Of a DNA stretch of 64,000 nt, positions 52,796 to 64,000 are shown piece after piece. Origin of the DNA: Heligmosomoides polygyrus polygyrus. Taxonomy: Eukaryota; Nematoda; Chromadorea; Rhabditida; Heligmosomidae. The translations under genes were made by a program, and so were the position numbers. How positions within the stretch are numbered: position 1 is the stretch's first letter; every line of letters begins with the position of its first letter. The notes below the pieces were generated by a model. It was not told the origin of the DNA. It searched no databases and worked only from the letters and a program-made list of their open reading frames with translations. The stretch is from assembly GCA_947396885.1 (NCBI GenBank), contig OX377202.1, forward strand, positions 67,676,643 through 67,740,642, read 5' to 3'.

Positions 52796-55700
52796 CAGCG
52801 TCGGTCGCCGGCTCCGCCGGCGCCGACGCTGGAGTGTGCGGGCCACGCCAGGCTAGCCGGCTTCGCCGGCATCGCATCCGCGGGCCACGCCGGGCTAGCC
52901 GGCTCCGCCGGCGTCGGGTATGGAGGGCCACGCTAGGGACGTAGCCAAACCTAGCTACGGATGCTTCCTCACCCAGCGTCGGTCGCCGGCTCCGCCGGCG
53001 CCGACGCTGGAGTGTGCGGGCCACGCCGGGCTAGCCGGCTCCGCCGGCGTCGGGTATGGCGGGCCACACTAGGGACGTAGCCAAACCTAGCTACGGATGC
53101 TTCCTCACCCAGCCGGCTAGCCTGGAGTGTGCGGGCCACGCAAGGCTAGCCGGCTTCGCCGGCATCGCATCCGCGGGCCACGCCGGGCTAGCCGGCTCCG
53201 CCGGCGTCGGGTATGGCGGGCCACGCTAGGGACGTAGCCAAACCTAGCTACGGATGCTTCCTCACCCAGCCGGCTAGCCTGGAGTGTGCGGGCCACGCCA
53301 GGCTAGCCGGCTTCGCCGGCGTCGGGTATGGCGGGCCACGCTAGGGACGTAGCCAAACCTAGCTACGGATGCTTCCTCACCCAGCGTCGGTCGCCGGCTC
53401 CGCCGGCGCCGACGCTGGAGTGTGCGGGCCACGCCAGGCTAGCCGGCTTCGCCGGCATCGCCTTCGCGGGCCACGCCGGGCTAGCTGGCTCCGCCGGCGT
53501 CGGGTATGGCGGGCCACGCTAGGGACGTAGCCAAACCTAGCTACGGATGCTTCCTCACCCAGCGTCGGTCGCCGGATCCGCCGGCGCCGACGCTGGAGTG
53601 TGCGGGCCACGCCAGGCTAGCCGGCTTCGCCGGCATAGCATCCGCGGGCCACGCCGGGCTAGCCGGCTCCGCCGGCGTCGGGTATGGCGGGCCACGCTAG
53701 GGACGTAGCCAAACCTAGCTACGGATGCTTCCTCACCCAGCGTCGGTCGCCGGCTCCGCCGCCGTCGGGTATGGCGGGCCACGCTAGGGACGTAGCCAAA
53801 CCTAGCTACGGATGCTTCCTCACCCAGCCGGCTAGCCTGGAGTGTGCGGGCCACGCCAGGCTAGCCGGCTTCGCCGGCATCGCATCCGCGGGCCACGCCG
53901 GGCTAGCCGGCTCCGCCGGCGTCGGGTATGGAGGGCCACGCTAGGGACGTAGCCAAACCTAGCTACGGATGCTTCCTCACCCAGCGTCGGTCGCCGGCTC
54001 CGCCGGCGCCGACGCTGGAGTGTGCGGGCCACGCCGGGCTAGCCGGCTCCGCCGGCGTCGGGTATGGCGGGCCACACTAGGGACGTAGCCAAACCTAGCT
54101 ACGGATGCTTCCTCACCCAGCCGGCTAGCCTGGAGTGTGCGGGCCACGCAAGGCTAGCCGGCTTCGCCGGCATCGCATCCGCGGGCCACGCCGGGCTAGC
54201 CGGCTCCGCCGGCGTCGGGTATGGCGGGCCACGCTAGGGACGTAGCCAAACCTAGCTACGGATGCTTCCTCACCCAGCCGGCTAGCCTGGAGTGTGCGGG
54301 CCACGCCAGGCTAGCCGGCTTCGCCGGCGTCGGGTATGGCGGGCCACGCTAGGGACGTAGCCAAACCTAGCTACGGATGCTTCCTCACCCAGCGTCGGTC
54401 GCCGGCTCCGCCGGCGCCGACGCTGGAGTGTGCGGGCCACGCCAGGCTAGCCGGCTTCGCCGGCATAGCATCCGCGGGCCACGCCGGGCTAGCCGGCTCC
54501 GCCGGCGTCGGGTATGGCGGGCCACGCTAGGGACGTAGCCAAACCTAGCTACGGATGCTTCCTCACCCAGCGTCGGTCGCCGGCTCCGCCGCCGTCGGGT
54601 ATGGCGGGCCACGCTAGGGACGTAGCCAAACCTAGCTACGGATGCTTCCTCACCCAGCCGGCTAGCCTGGAGTGTGCGGGCCACGCCAGGCTAGCCGGCT
54701 TCGCCGGCATCGCATCCGCGGGCCACGCCGGGCTAGCCGGCTCCGCCGGCGTCGGGTATGGCGGACCACGCTAGGGACGTAGCCAAACCTAGCTACGGAT
54801 GCTTCCTCACCCAGCGTCGGTCGCCGGCTCCGCCGCCGTCGGGTATGGCGGACCACGCTAGGGACGTAGCCAAACCTAGCTACGGATGCTTCCTCACCCA
54901 GCCGGCTAGCCTGGAGTGTGCGAGCCACGCCAGGCTAGCCGGCTTCGCCGGCATCGCATCCGCGGGCCACGCCGGGGTAGCCGGCTCCGCCGGCGTCGGG
55001 TATGGCGGGCCACGCTAGGGACGTAGCCAAACCTAGCTACGGATGCTTCCTCACCCAGCGTCGGTCGCCGGCTCCGCCGGCGCCGACGCTGGAGTGTGCG
55101 GGCCACGCCAGGCTAGCCGGCTTCGCCGGCATCGCATCCGCGGGCCACGCCGGGCTAGCCGGCTCCGCCGGCGTCGGGTATGGAGGGCCACGCTAGGGAC
55201 GTAGCCAAACCTAGCTACGGATGCTTCCTCACCCAGCGTCGGTCGCCGGCTCCGCCGGCGCCGACGCTGGAGTGTGCGGGCCACGCCAGGCTAGCCGGCT
55301 TCGCCGGCATCGCATCCGCGGGCCACGCCGGGCTAGCTGGCTCCGCCGGCGTCGGGTATGGCGGGCCACGCTAGGGACGTAGCCAAACCTAGCTACGGAT
55401 GCTTCCTCACCCAGCGTCGGTCGCCGGATCCGCCGGCGCCGACGCTGGAGTGTGCGGGCCACGCCAGGCTAGCCGGCTTCGCCGGCATAGCATCCGCGGG
55501 CCACGCCGGGCTAGCCGGCTCCGCCGGCGTCGGGTATGGCGGGCCACGCTAGGGACGTAGCCAAACCTAGCTACGGATGCTTCCTCACCCAGCGTCGGTC
55601 GCCGGCTCCGCCGCCGTCGGGTATGGCGGGCCACGCTAGGGACGTAGCCAAACCTAGCTACGGATGCTTCCTCACCCAGCCGGCTAGCCTGGAGTGTGCG

Positions 55701-58237
55701 GGCCACGCCAGGCTAGCCGGCTTCGCCGGCATCGCATCCGCGGGCCACGCCGGGCTAGCCGGCTCCGCCGGCGTCGGGTATGGCGGACCACGCTAGGGAC
55801 GTAGCCAAACCTAGCTACGGATGCTTCCTCACCCAGCGTCGGTCGCCGGCTCCGCCGCCGTCGGGTATGGCGGACCACGCTAGGGACGTAGCCAAACCTA
55901 GCTACGGATGCTTCCTCACCCAGCCGGCTAGCCTGGAGTGTGCGAGCCACGCCAGGCTAGCCGGCTTCGCCGGCATCGCATCCGCGGGCCACGCCGGGGT
56001 AGCCGGCTCCGCCGGCGTCGGGTATGGCGGGCCACGCTAGGGACGTAGCCAAACCTAGCTACGGATGCTTCCTCACCCAGCGTCGGTCGCCGGCTCCGCC
56101 GGCGCCGACGCTGGAGTGTGCGGGCCACGCCAGGCTAGCCGGCTTCGCCGGCATCGCATCCGCGGGCCACGCCGGGCTAGCCGGCTCCGCCGGCGTCGGG
56201 TATGGAGGGCCACGCTAGGGACGTAGCCAAACCTAGCTACGGATGCTTCCTCACCCAGCGTCGGTCGCCGGCTCCGCCGGCGCCGACGCTGGAGTGTGCG
56301 GGCCACGCCAGGCTAGCCGGCTTCGCCGGCATCGCATCCGCGGGCCACGCCGGGCTAGCTGGCTCCGCCGGCGTCGGGTATGGCGGGCCACGCTAGGGAC
56401 GTAGCCAAACCTAGCTACGGATGCTTCCTCACCCAGCGTCGGTCGCCGGATCCGCCGGCGCCGACGCTGGAGTGTGCGGGCCACGCCAGGCTAGCCGGCT
56501 TCGCCGGCATAGCATCCGCGGGCCACGCCGGGCTAGCCGGCTCCGCCGGCGTCGGGTATGGCGGGCCACGCTAGGGACGTAGCCAAACCTAGCTACGGAT
56601 GCTTCCTCACCCAGCGTCGGTCGCCGGCTCCGCCGCCGTCGGGTATGGCGGGCCACGCTAGGGACGTAGCCAAACCTAGCTACGGATGCTTCCTCACCCA
56701 GCCGGCTAGCCTGGAGTGTGCGGGCCACGCCAGGCTAGCCGGCTTCGCCGGCATCGCATCCGCGGGCCACGCCGGGCTAGCCGGCTCCGCCGGCGTCGGG
56801 TATGGCGGACCACGCTAGGGACGTAGCCAAACCTAGCTACGGATGCTTCCTCACCCAGCGTCGGTCGCCGGCTCCGCCGGCGCCGACGCTGGAGTGTGCG
56901 GGCCACGCCAGGCTAGCCGGCTTCGCCGGCATCGCATCCGCGGGCCACGCCGGGCTAGCTGGCTCCGCCGGCGTCGGGTATGGCGGGCCACGCTAGGGAC
57001 GTAGCCAAACCTAGCTACGGATGCTTCCTCACCCAGCGTCGGTCGCCGGATCCGCCGGCGCCGACGCTGGAGTGTGCGGGCCACGCCAGGCTAGCCGGCT
57101 TCGCCGGCATAGCATCCGCGGGCCACGCCGGGCTAGCCGGCTCCGCCGGCGTCGGGTATGGCGGGCCACGCTAGGGACGTAGCCAAACCTAGCTACGGAT
57201 GCTTCCTCACCCAGCGTCGGTCGCCGGCTCCGCCGCCGTCGGGTATGGCGGGCCACGCTAGGGACGTAGCCAAACCTAGCTACGGATGCTTCCTCACCCA
57301 GCCGGCTAGCCTGGAGTGTGCGGGCCACGCCAGGCTAGCCGGCTTCGCCGGCATCGCATCCGCGGGCCACGCCGGGCTAGCCGGCTCCGCCGGCGTCGGG
57401 TATGGCGGACCACGCTAGGGACGTAGCCAAACCTAGCTACGGATGCTTCCTCACCCAGCGTCGGTCGCCGGCTCCGCCGCCGTCGGGTATGGCGGACCAC
57501 GCTAGGGACGTAGCCAAACCTAGCTACGGATGCTTCCTCACCCAGCCGGCTAGCCTGGAGTGTGCGAGCCACGCCAGGCTAGCCGGCTTCGCCGGCATCG
57601 CATCCGCGGGCCACGCCGGGGTAGCCGGCTCCGCCGGCGTCGGGTATGGCGGGCCACGCTAGGGACGTAGCCAAACCTAGCTACGGATGCTTCCTCACCC
57701 AGCGTCGGTCGCCGGCTCCGCCGGCGCCGACGCTGGAGTGTGCGGGCCACGCCAGGCTAGCCGGCTTCGCCGGCATCGCATCCGCGGGCCACGCCGGGCT
57801 AGCCGGCTCCGCCGGCGTCGGGTATGGAGGGCCACGCTAGGGACGTAGCCAAACCTAGCTACGGATGCTTCCTCACCCAGCCGGCTAGCCTGGAGTGTGC
57901 GGGCCACGCCAGGCTAGCCGGCTTCGCCGGCATCGCATCCGCGGGCCACGCCGGGCTAGCCGGCTCCGCCGGCGTCGGGTATGGCGGGCCACGCTAGGGA
58001 CGTAGCCAAACCTAGCTACGGATGCTTCCTCACCCAGCCGGCTAGCCTGGAGTGTGCGGGCCACGCCAGGCTAGCCGGCTTCGCCGGCATCGCATCCGCG
58101 GGCCACGCCGGGCTAGCCGGCTCCGCCGGCGTCGGGTATGGCGGGCCACGCTAGGGACGTAGCCAAACCTTGCTACGGATGCTTCCTCACCCAGCGTCGG
58201 TCGCCGGCTCCGCTGGCGTCGGGTATGGCGGGCCAAG
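52796..58237. repeat. GC-rich satellite array A with higher-order structure
   Basis: About 5.4 kb of tandem repeats built from a block with GCTAGGGACGTAGCCAAACC and TAGCTACGGATGCTTCCTCA, alternating with GGCTAGCCGGCTTCGCCGGC-type palindromic blocks. Basic units are 178 bp, with 244-bp variants. From 55002 to 57050 a higher-order unit of 1,022 bp (178+178+178+244+244) repeats: private variants such as GTGTGCGAGCCACGC (54915 and 55937) and CGCCGGATCCGCCGG (55426 and 56448) recur at exactly that distance, and a 600-bp partial unit follows. The array starts abruptly after ATATAAAAGACC and ends in a degenerate unit. Numerous 64-99 codon frames on both strands result from high GC content; units of 178 bp cannot keep frame. 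Confidence 0.95.
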
Positions 58238-59200
58238 CCACTTAATCACAAAGGTGGGATATGTATGTTCCTCACCGTACGAATAAAAATCCGACAGCTT
58301 GGAAGGGTGTAGAAAGTAGGAAGTTTATGTGGGCGGGAGAAACTAATGGGCTCAATCCAACCACCTTAGAATGGGAGAATCTTACTTACAGCCTACAGAA
58401 TCAGGCGCAGAACGGCTCGGGTGGACAGGGCTCATCGTGTTAAGTGGTTGTCAGCCCCTTTAAGAAGCACACGAGTGGATAAGTGGTACAACTAGTAGTG
58501 GGGATCAAATAGGCTGGGGCGGGAGGCCCACGATGTAGGAACGCCCAATCCGTCGTTTTGTGCTGTATGAAATTCAAAATTATCAGCAGCACTGGTGGGT
58601 TCTAGCCCTATGGTGAACCAAGTTAGTTCACTTCTGCTGTGAACGGGCACACATGTGTCTTCCTATCAAGGGCATACTCTAACGTGTACAGCGAGGAGCA
58701 CTAGAATAGGGCCGCAGATTCTCACCACAACACTGACATCAACTTAGGACTCTCGAAGAGAAACAAAGTGAAACGGTGGCAAAGGCAGTAACGAAGAGCG
58801 GCAGTATGGATTAACACAGCAGGAGCTGTTCTCAAAAAGGGAAGGCGGAAGCTCGCACACATCAGAAGGTTATGCCCGAACACAGAGAAGGTAGCAAGAA
58901 CAGGAATGAGCAGTGACCTCGGCCATGCACACAGGCGGCAGAGTTGTACCCTGCGGTAACACAACTGTAGCAGCACCAAATTGCAAGCACTAATTGACCG
59001 GTAGCAAGGACAGGAGCCTCCAAGGGGGTGAGTTCGAAGCAGTAGCCTCCCAACACGTGCGCGGGCAGAGCCGCGGCGCCGGCCTATTTCGCAACGCCTC
59101 ACGTGTTCTCCTCGGCAGCGGCGATCGCTCACCTCCCTGCGCTTCCCTTCGGAGAGAGAAGTCGAGAACCTGCCTCAAACTTGGGTGATTAAACCGCCGA
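58238..59200 (+). repeat. Duplicated block, copy A
   Basis: From CCACTTAATCACAAAGGTGG on, this block matches 63032-64000 with only scattered differences, apart from about 30 bp missing after CCTCACCG. It follows directly on satellite array A. It contains exon-like open frames (for example KNPTAWKGVESRKFMWAGET) present in both copies; I do not recognise a product. Confidence 0.9.
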
Positions 59201-60735
59201 GCCCGCGAAGTTTACGAAGTTTCCCACGGTCACGTTGAGACAAAAAAACCCTCCTCTATTATATATGGTGGGATCACTTCAGGGAAGCGTGATTTTATCA
59301 TTTTGTGCCATACAGGACTAAAAAATGTATATGGCATAATTCCGTTATCAGATGCTGTTTCCTTCAGAAGGGAGAAAATAATTTCGTATGACAAGTCCAT
59401 CCTCCGATTGCGGCTCCGTCATCGACTCGAAGAGCGCTTCAAAAACTCTTGTAGGGAAAGTACTTAAATCATCATTAGCAATTTAAGGATTGGGCATGTT
59501 GAACAGAAAACTATGGGAGGAAACCTTTATATTAATCATAGAACAACCAGTATTCAAAAAGTTAATCAATTAATTTAATTTTTTAATTAAATTAATCACC
59601 TAGAACTGAAAAATAAAAGCCAGTCTTCCCAAAACCAATAAAAAGTACGACCCCCCACTAAACGAGGTCGCAGTACGACCCCCTGCGATTCTCGCACCTC
59701 AAGCTTGACCCTGCTCGGGCGGGTTTTCACAACGAGGCAAAGCTAGACGAGCAGAACACATGTTACTACTGTGGCACAGACTTCATGGTGCTCCTAATTA
59801 ACGAAATAGGATCCGTCCGGCTCGGACACCTGGTAGATGTTACATGTATGATAGAAACTGTGGATTTACACTACTTTTTGGAGAAAAAAGGACAAGGATC
59901 AGCTGATCGACATTCAGTGTGTATCTTTATGTCTTTAATAGTTCAGTGTGGTATAGTATAGGTTATTCATTCTGATAGCAGGTGTTGTACTACAGGGGAG
60001 TTATTTTTGGGAAAACGAAGACTAACCATAAGATCAGCTAATCGACATGACATATATAAGTGAAATGTCTCTAAAATTTCCAGTTCTAGAACTTTAACTA
60101 AAGTATTTAACAATCAACCTTTGTTATGTTATATTACTATAAAACTTCTATTACGCTGTATTGCAGCACATAGAATGCAAAGTTAAGGTTCTTAAAGCAG
60201 TTTTGTTGAATTACACTGATAATTTAGATTCGAATTCAAAAAGGTTATAGTGCCTCCACCTTCAATGATGAACCACCGGCGAGATGTTATAACAAAAAGT
60301 TCGTCTGCAAATGAGGCGAAACGAACCAGTTTCGGTTAACAAAAAATTCTGATTTTAGACTTTTAGGTTTTGCTTTACACTATTAATATGAGTTGTGTAT
60401 GACTATAAACACACTGTGGAAGCAATTAAATACTATTCGAAAACAAAGCAAAACTGAAGGGAAACTTGACAATGCTGCGTGATGGCAGTGGACGTAATGG
60501 ACATGGGAAGCCATAATGAATGAGGATTAGGCGGTAGGCTTAGGGCTTAAAGCAAAGAACAGGAAGATCATCAATACATTACCCTTCCCTTTAGTATACC
60601 ATTTCCCATACCATAGCTTCAAAAGGAAGTGATGTGATAAGGTTCTCGTTTCCGCGTTTTAAAAAGATTTTTTCTCATTAGGTTTACGTCCGAGTTGATG
60701 TACATTCCCTATATTAAACGGTTTTATAAATCGAC
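59201..60735. other. AT-rich spacer between the arrays
   Basis: No open frame of note. It holds a short repeated AGTACGACCCCCC motif (59643-59690), an AATTAATT-rich palindromic patch (59565-59600), and CCTCCTCTATTATATATGGT, echoed at 62288. Confidence 0.45.
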
Positions 60736-61918
60736 CAGCGTCGGTCGCCGGCTCCGCCGGCGCCGACGCTGGAGTGTGCGGGCCACGCCAGGCTAGCCGG
60801 CTTCGCCGGCATCGCATCCGCGGGCCACGCTAGGGACGTAGCCCAACCTAGCTACGGATGCTTCTTCACCCAGCGTCGGTCGCCGGCGCCGACGCTGGAG
60901 TGTGCGGGCCACGCCAGGCTAGCCGGCTTCGCCGGCATCGCATCCGCGGGCCACGCTAGGGACGTAGCCCAACCTAGCTACGGATGCTTCCTCACCCAGC
61001 GTCGGTCGCCGGCGCCGACGCTGGAATGTGCGGGCCACGCCAGGCTAGCCGGCTTCGCCGGCATCGCATCCGCGGGCCACGCTAGGGACGTAGCCCAACC
61101 TAGCTACGGATGCTTCCTCACCCAGCGTCGGTCGCCGGCTCCGCCGGCGCCGACGCTGGAGTGTGCGGGCCACGCCAGGCTAGCCGGCTTCGCCGGCATC
61201 GCATCCGCGGGCCACGCTAGGGACGTAGCCCAACCTAGCTACGGATGCTTCCGCACCCAGCGTCGGTCGCCGGCGCCGACGCTGGAATGTGCGGGCCACG
61301 CCAGGCTAGCCGGCTTCGCCGGCATCGCATCCGCGGGCCACGCTAGGGACGTAGCCCAACCTAGCTACGGATGCTTCCTCACCCAGCGTCGGTCGCCGGC
61401 GCCGACGCTGGAGTGTGCGGGCCACGCCAGGCTAGCCGGCTTCGCCGGCATCGCATCCGCGGGCCACGCTAGGGACGTAGCCCAACCTAGCTACGGATGC
61501 TTCCTCACCCAGCGTCGGTCGCCGGCGCCGACGCTGGAGTGTGCGGGCCACGCCAGGCTAGCCGGCTTCGCCGGCATCGCATCCGCGGGCCACGCTAGGG
61601 ACGTAGCCCAACCTAGCTACGGATGCTTCCTCACCCAGCGTCGGTCGCCGGCGCCGACGCTGGAATGTGCGGGCCACGCCAGGCTAGCCGGCTTCGCCGG
61701 CATCGCATCCGCGGGCCACGCTAGGGACGTAGCCCAACCTAGCTACGGATGCTTCCTCACCCAGCGTCGGTCGCCGGCGCCGACGCTGGAATGTGCGGGC
61801 CACGCCAGGCTAGCCGGCTTCGCCGGCATCGCATCCGCGGGCCACGCTAGGGACGTAGCCCAACCTAGCTACGGATGCTTCCTTACCCAGCGTCGGTCGC
61901 CGGCTCCGCCGGCAACCA
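60736..61918. repeat. Satellite array B, 126-bp unit
   Basis: Nine or so units related to array A but shorter and more regular: CAGCGTCGG recurs 126 bp apart (60871 and 60997). Each unit contains AGCGTCGG...CCGACGCT, an 8-bp inverted repeat around TCGCCGGCG, and reads GTAGCCCAACCTAG where array A has GTAGCCAAACCTAG. The array begins after AAATCGACC, as array A begins after AAAAGACC. Confidence 0.93.
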
Positions 61919-61943
61919 ACGCTGGGTAAGGAAGCATCCGTAG
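61869..61943. repeat. Perfect 25-bp terminal inverted repeat closing array B
   Basis: CTACGGATGCTTCCTTACCC plus AGCGT (61869-61893) is followed by a 25-nt loop containing GCCGGCTCCGCCGGC and then the exact reverse complement (61919-61943). The last unit carries CCTTACCC where its neighbours carry CCTCACCC, and the inverted arm has the same T variant. Confidence 0.92.
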
Positions 61944-62556
61944 CGTCGAGCACGTTGAAACTTGCGCCTACTCCAGACTGATTCCTAGCTTCCCTCCACT
62001 CACTCAGTATAGCACGCAGAAGAATGTTCTCAGCACTCCTTCTTCATCTAGCGTTGAGTTCACAGCCTATTGGAGCTTGTCAAGCCTAAAGAAATGTATG
62101 ACAGTTCTGTCCAGTCGTCGTGCTTCGAGTCGCTAGGTGTGGCGAATTCCAGAGGTGACTTCATTAGCCACTAATTTTGAGGGAACGTACGGGAAGAATT
62201 ATTCCGAGAGACTAGTGTAGTCGAAAACTGGGGGTGAGACGGGAACTTGGTTTCCGCTGTTGAAGAACCACTACAGACAGTGACTTAAGCCTCCCTCCTT
62301 TATATATGGTGCGATTTTGTGTCTCTGATTGCCCTATCTCCAATTTGTCAGATAGAAATCGTGGTCGGTTCAGTTTGAGAAACAACCGATAGCACCACTC
62401 AAATGATCGATAATATCGATCGATATCGACTGCCTGATCAAAACGCCCAATCTACTGTGGAACGCTCCCGTCGGCCAACATAATCGGGCAACTCCAATCC
62501 CGATCGGTTAGGTCCGAGAGCACCACTGGTTATTTGATTGATAGCGTAAATGCCTC
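61944..62556. other. Spacer after array B
   Basis: No gene is seen. The segment includes CTCCCTCCTTTATATATGGT (shared with 59260) and a GATCGATAATATCGATCGAT palindromic patch near 62405. Confidence 0.4.
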
Positions 62557-63031
62557 TACTTGAACCAAAGTGGGGATATGTGTGCTTCTCACTGTTGTAT
62601 TTGTTGTTCAACTACTGCTATCAATCGAATGAAAATCGCTCAGCCGAAATAAATTCGAATAGGAGAATCTTACAGCCCGCAGCTAAGAAGCAGACATATA
62701 GCGCATTAAAAGATGAGATCGCGTCATGCACTCCAAAAATGCCACCTAATTGATCCACCAAAGTGGGGATATGTGTGTTCCTCACTGTTGTATTTGTTGT
62801 ATTTACGCTATCAATAAATATCGCAACGTCTTAGAAGGGGGCCCAAGCGATAAATAGGAATCATGAGTGGGCGGGAGAAACTGTTGCATGCGCTCGACAC
62901 AACGAACTTCGAATGGGAGAATCTTACTTACAGCCTAGCTAATGAGCAAGCATATGGCGCAATAAAAGACGAGGTCGCACCATGCCTTCGAAAAGTTCAT
63001 CGCAGCTTTTAATCGACTGATAGTGTATAAA
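62557..63031 (+). repeat. Diverged tandem units
   Basis: Three related units begin AAAGTGGGGATATGTGTG near 62568 and 62759 and AAAGGTGGGATATGTATG near 63043 (the last starts the duplicated block). Each continues with TTCCTCACTGTTGT, a CTATCA patch and GAATGGGAGAATCTTACTTA-like sequence. Another relative lies at 14675-14780. Confidence 0.6.
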
Positions 63032-64000
63032 CCACTTAATCACAAAGGTGGGATATGTATGTTCCTCACCGTTGTGTTTGTTGTTGAACTTCTGCTATCA
63101 CACGAATAAAAATCCGACAGCTTGGAAGGGTGTAGAAAGTAGGAAGTTTATGTGGGCTGGAGAAACTGATGGGCTCAATCCAACCAACTTAGAATGGGAG
63201 AATCTTACTTACAGCCTACAGAATCAGGCGCAAAACGGCTCTGGTGGGCAGCGCTCATCGTGTTAAGTGGTTGTCAGTCCCTTTAAGAAGCACACGAGTA
63301 GATATAAGTGGTACAACTAGCAGTGGGGATCAAATAGGCTGGGGCGAGAGGTCCACGATGTAGGAACGCCCAATCCGTCGTTTTGTGCTGTATGAAAATT
63401 CAAAATTATCAGCAGCACTGGTGGGTTCTAGCCCTATGGTGAACCAAGTTAGTTCACTTCTGCTGTGAACGGGCATATATGTGCCTTCCTACCAAAGGGC
63501 ATACTCTAACGTGTAGAGCGAGGAGCACTAGAATAGGGCCGCAGATTCTCACCACAACACTGACATCAACTTAAGACTCTCGAAGAGAAACAAAGTGAAA
63601 CGGTGGCAAAGGCAGTAACGAAGAGTGGCACTATGGATTAACACAGCAGGAGCTGTTCTCAAAAAAGGGAAGGCGGAAGCTCGCACACATCAGAAGGTTA
63701 TGCCCGAACACAGAGAAAGTAGCAAGAACAGGAATGAGCAGTGACCTCGGCCATGCGCACAGGCGGCAGAGTTGTACCCTGCGGTAACACAACTGTAGCA
63801 GCACCTAATTGCAAGCACTAATTGACCGGTAGCAAGGACAGGAGCCTTCAAGGGGGTGAGTTCGAAGCAGTAGCCACCCAACACGTGCGCGGCCAGAGCC
63901 GCGGCGCCGGCCTGTTTCCCAACGCCTCACGTGTCCTCCTCGGCAGCGGCGATTGCTCACCTCTCTGCGCTTCCCATCGGAGAGAGAAGTCGACAACCTG
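63032..64000 (+). repeat. Duplicated block, copy B (cut by window end)
   Basis: Second copy of 58238-59200 about 4.8 kb away in the same orientation, including GTGTTTGTTGTTGAACTTCT, which copy A lacks. The match continues to the last base of the window. Confidence 0.9.

Noticed and set aside
52920..58240. Dozens of 64-99 codon frames on both strands in the satellite, encoding repeated Gly/Ala- and Arg-rich peptides
   Set aside because: They follow the 178-bp tandem unit, occur on both strands at once, and the unit length breaks frame between repeats. They are composition artefacts.
1..64000. rRNA, spliced-leader RNA, U6 snRNA and nematode telomere repeats
   Set aside because: I looked for their characteristic sequences on both strands by eye and found none.

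Overview
This is repeat-rich animal DNA, most likely from a nematode and probably a clade V (strongylid-like) parasitic worm. Four host genes can be assembled by matching exon phases across short introns. One is a nematode-style nicotinic receptor subunit; another has an apextrin-C-like domain. No operon, rRNA, tRNA or CRISPR is present. The species assignment is inference: the host genes and the mix of RTE, CR1, Merlin, mariner, PIF-like and hAT-like elements fit nematodes, but I could not search any database.

Layout. 1-5.2 kb: first exons of a nicotinic acetylcholine receptor subunit gene (minus strand), with SINEs and two strong hairpins in or beside it. 6.0-9.4 kb: a nearly complete RTE retrotransposon (minus). 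9.9-11.7 kb: a CR1-like remnant. 12.3-13.8 kb: a PIF/Harbinger-like element with very long inverted ends, abutting a small foldback element. 16.0-16.7 kb: three exons of an apextrin-C-like secreted protein gene (minus), with a rearranged RTE copy (16.8-19.5 kb) just upstream. 20.3-21.2 kb: a three-exon gene (plus) for a predicted secreted protein of unknown family. 25.3-26.2 kb: a decayed RTE fragment. 26.6-33.2 kb: a hAT-like element swollen by nested insertions, including an intact Merlin transposon. 34.2-36.9 kb: a four-exon gene for a four-helix membrane protein (minus) with a mariner in its last intron. 37-43 kb: second copies of the PIF-like and hAT-like families and a foldback element whose ends carry 22-bp tandem repeats. 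47.2-51.1 kb: a full-length-looking CR1-like LINE (minus) with ORF1 and ORF2. 52.8-61.9 kb: two GC-rich satellite arrays separated by a duplicated block whose second copy runs off the window at 64 kb.

Most notable observation. In the CR1-like LINE, ORF1 ends in the canonical -1 frameshift heptamer G GGA AAC directly before its TAG stop. ORF2 lies open in exactly the -1 frame and has no ATG until after the endonuclease's conserved Glu. This suggests ORF2 is made as an ORF1-ORF2 fusion by ribosomal frameshifting. Other points of interest are two fold-back duplications that copied private variants or junctions, the nested transposon stack with matching target duplications, and an nAChR splice acceptor that lacks its AG.

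The host genes show no functional linkage to each other. The transposable elements mostly interrupt introns and intergenic DNA.
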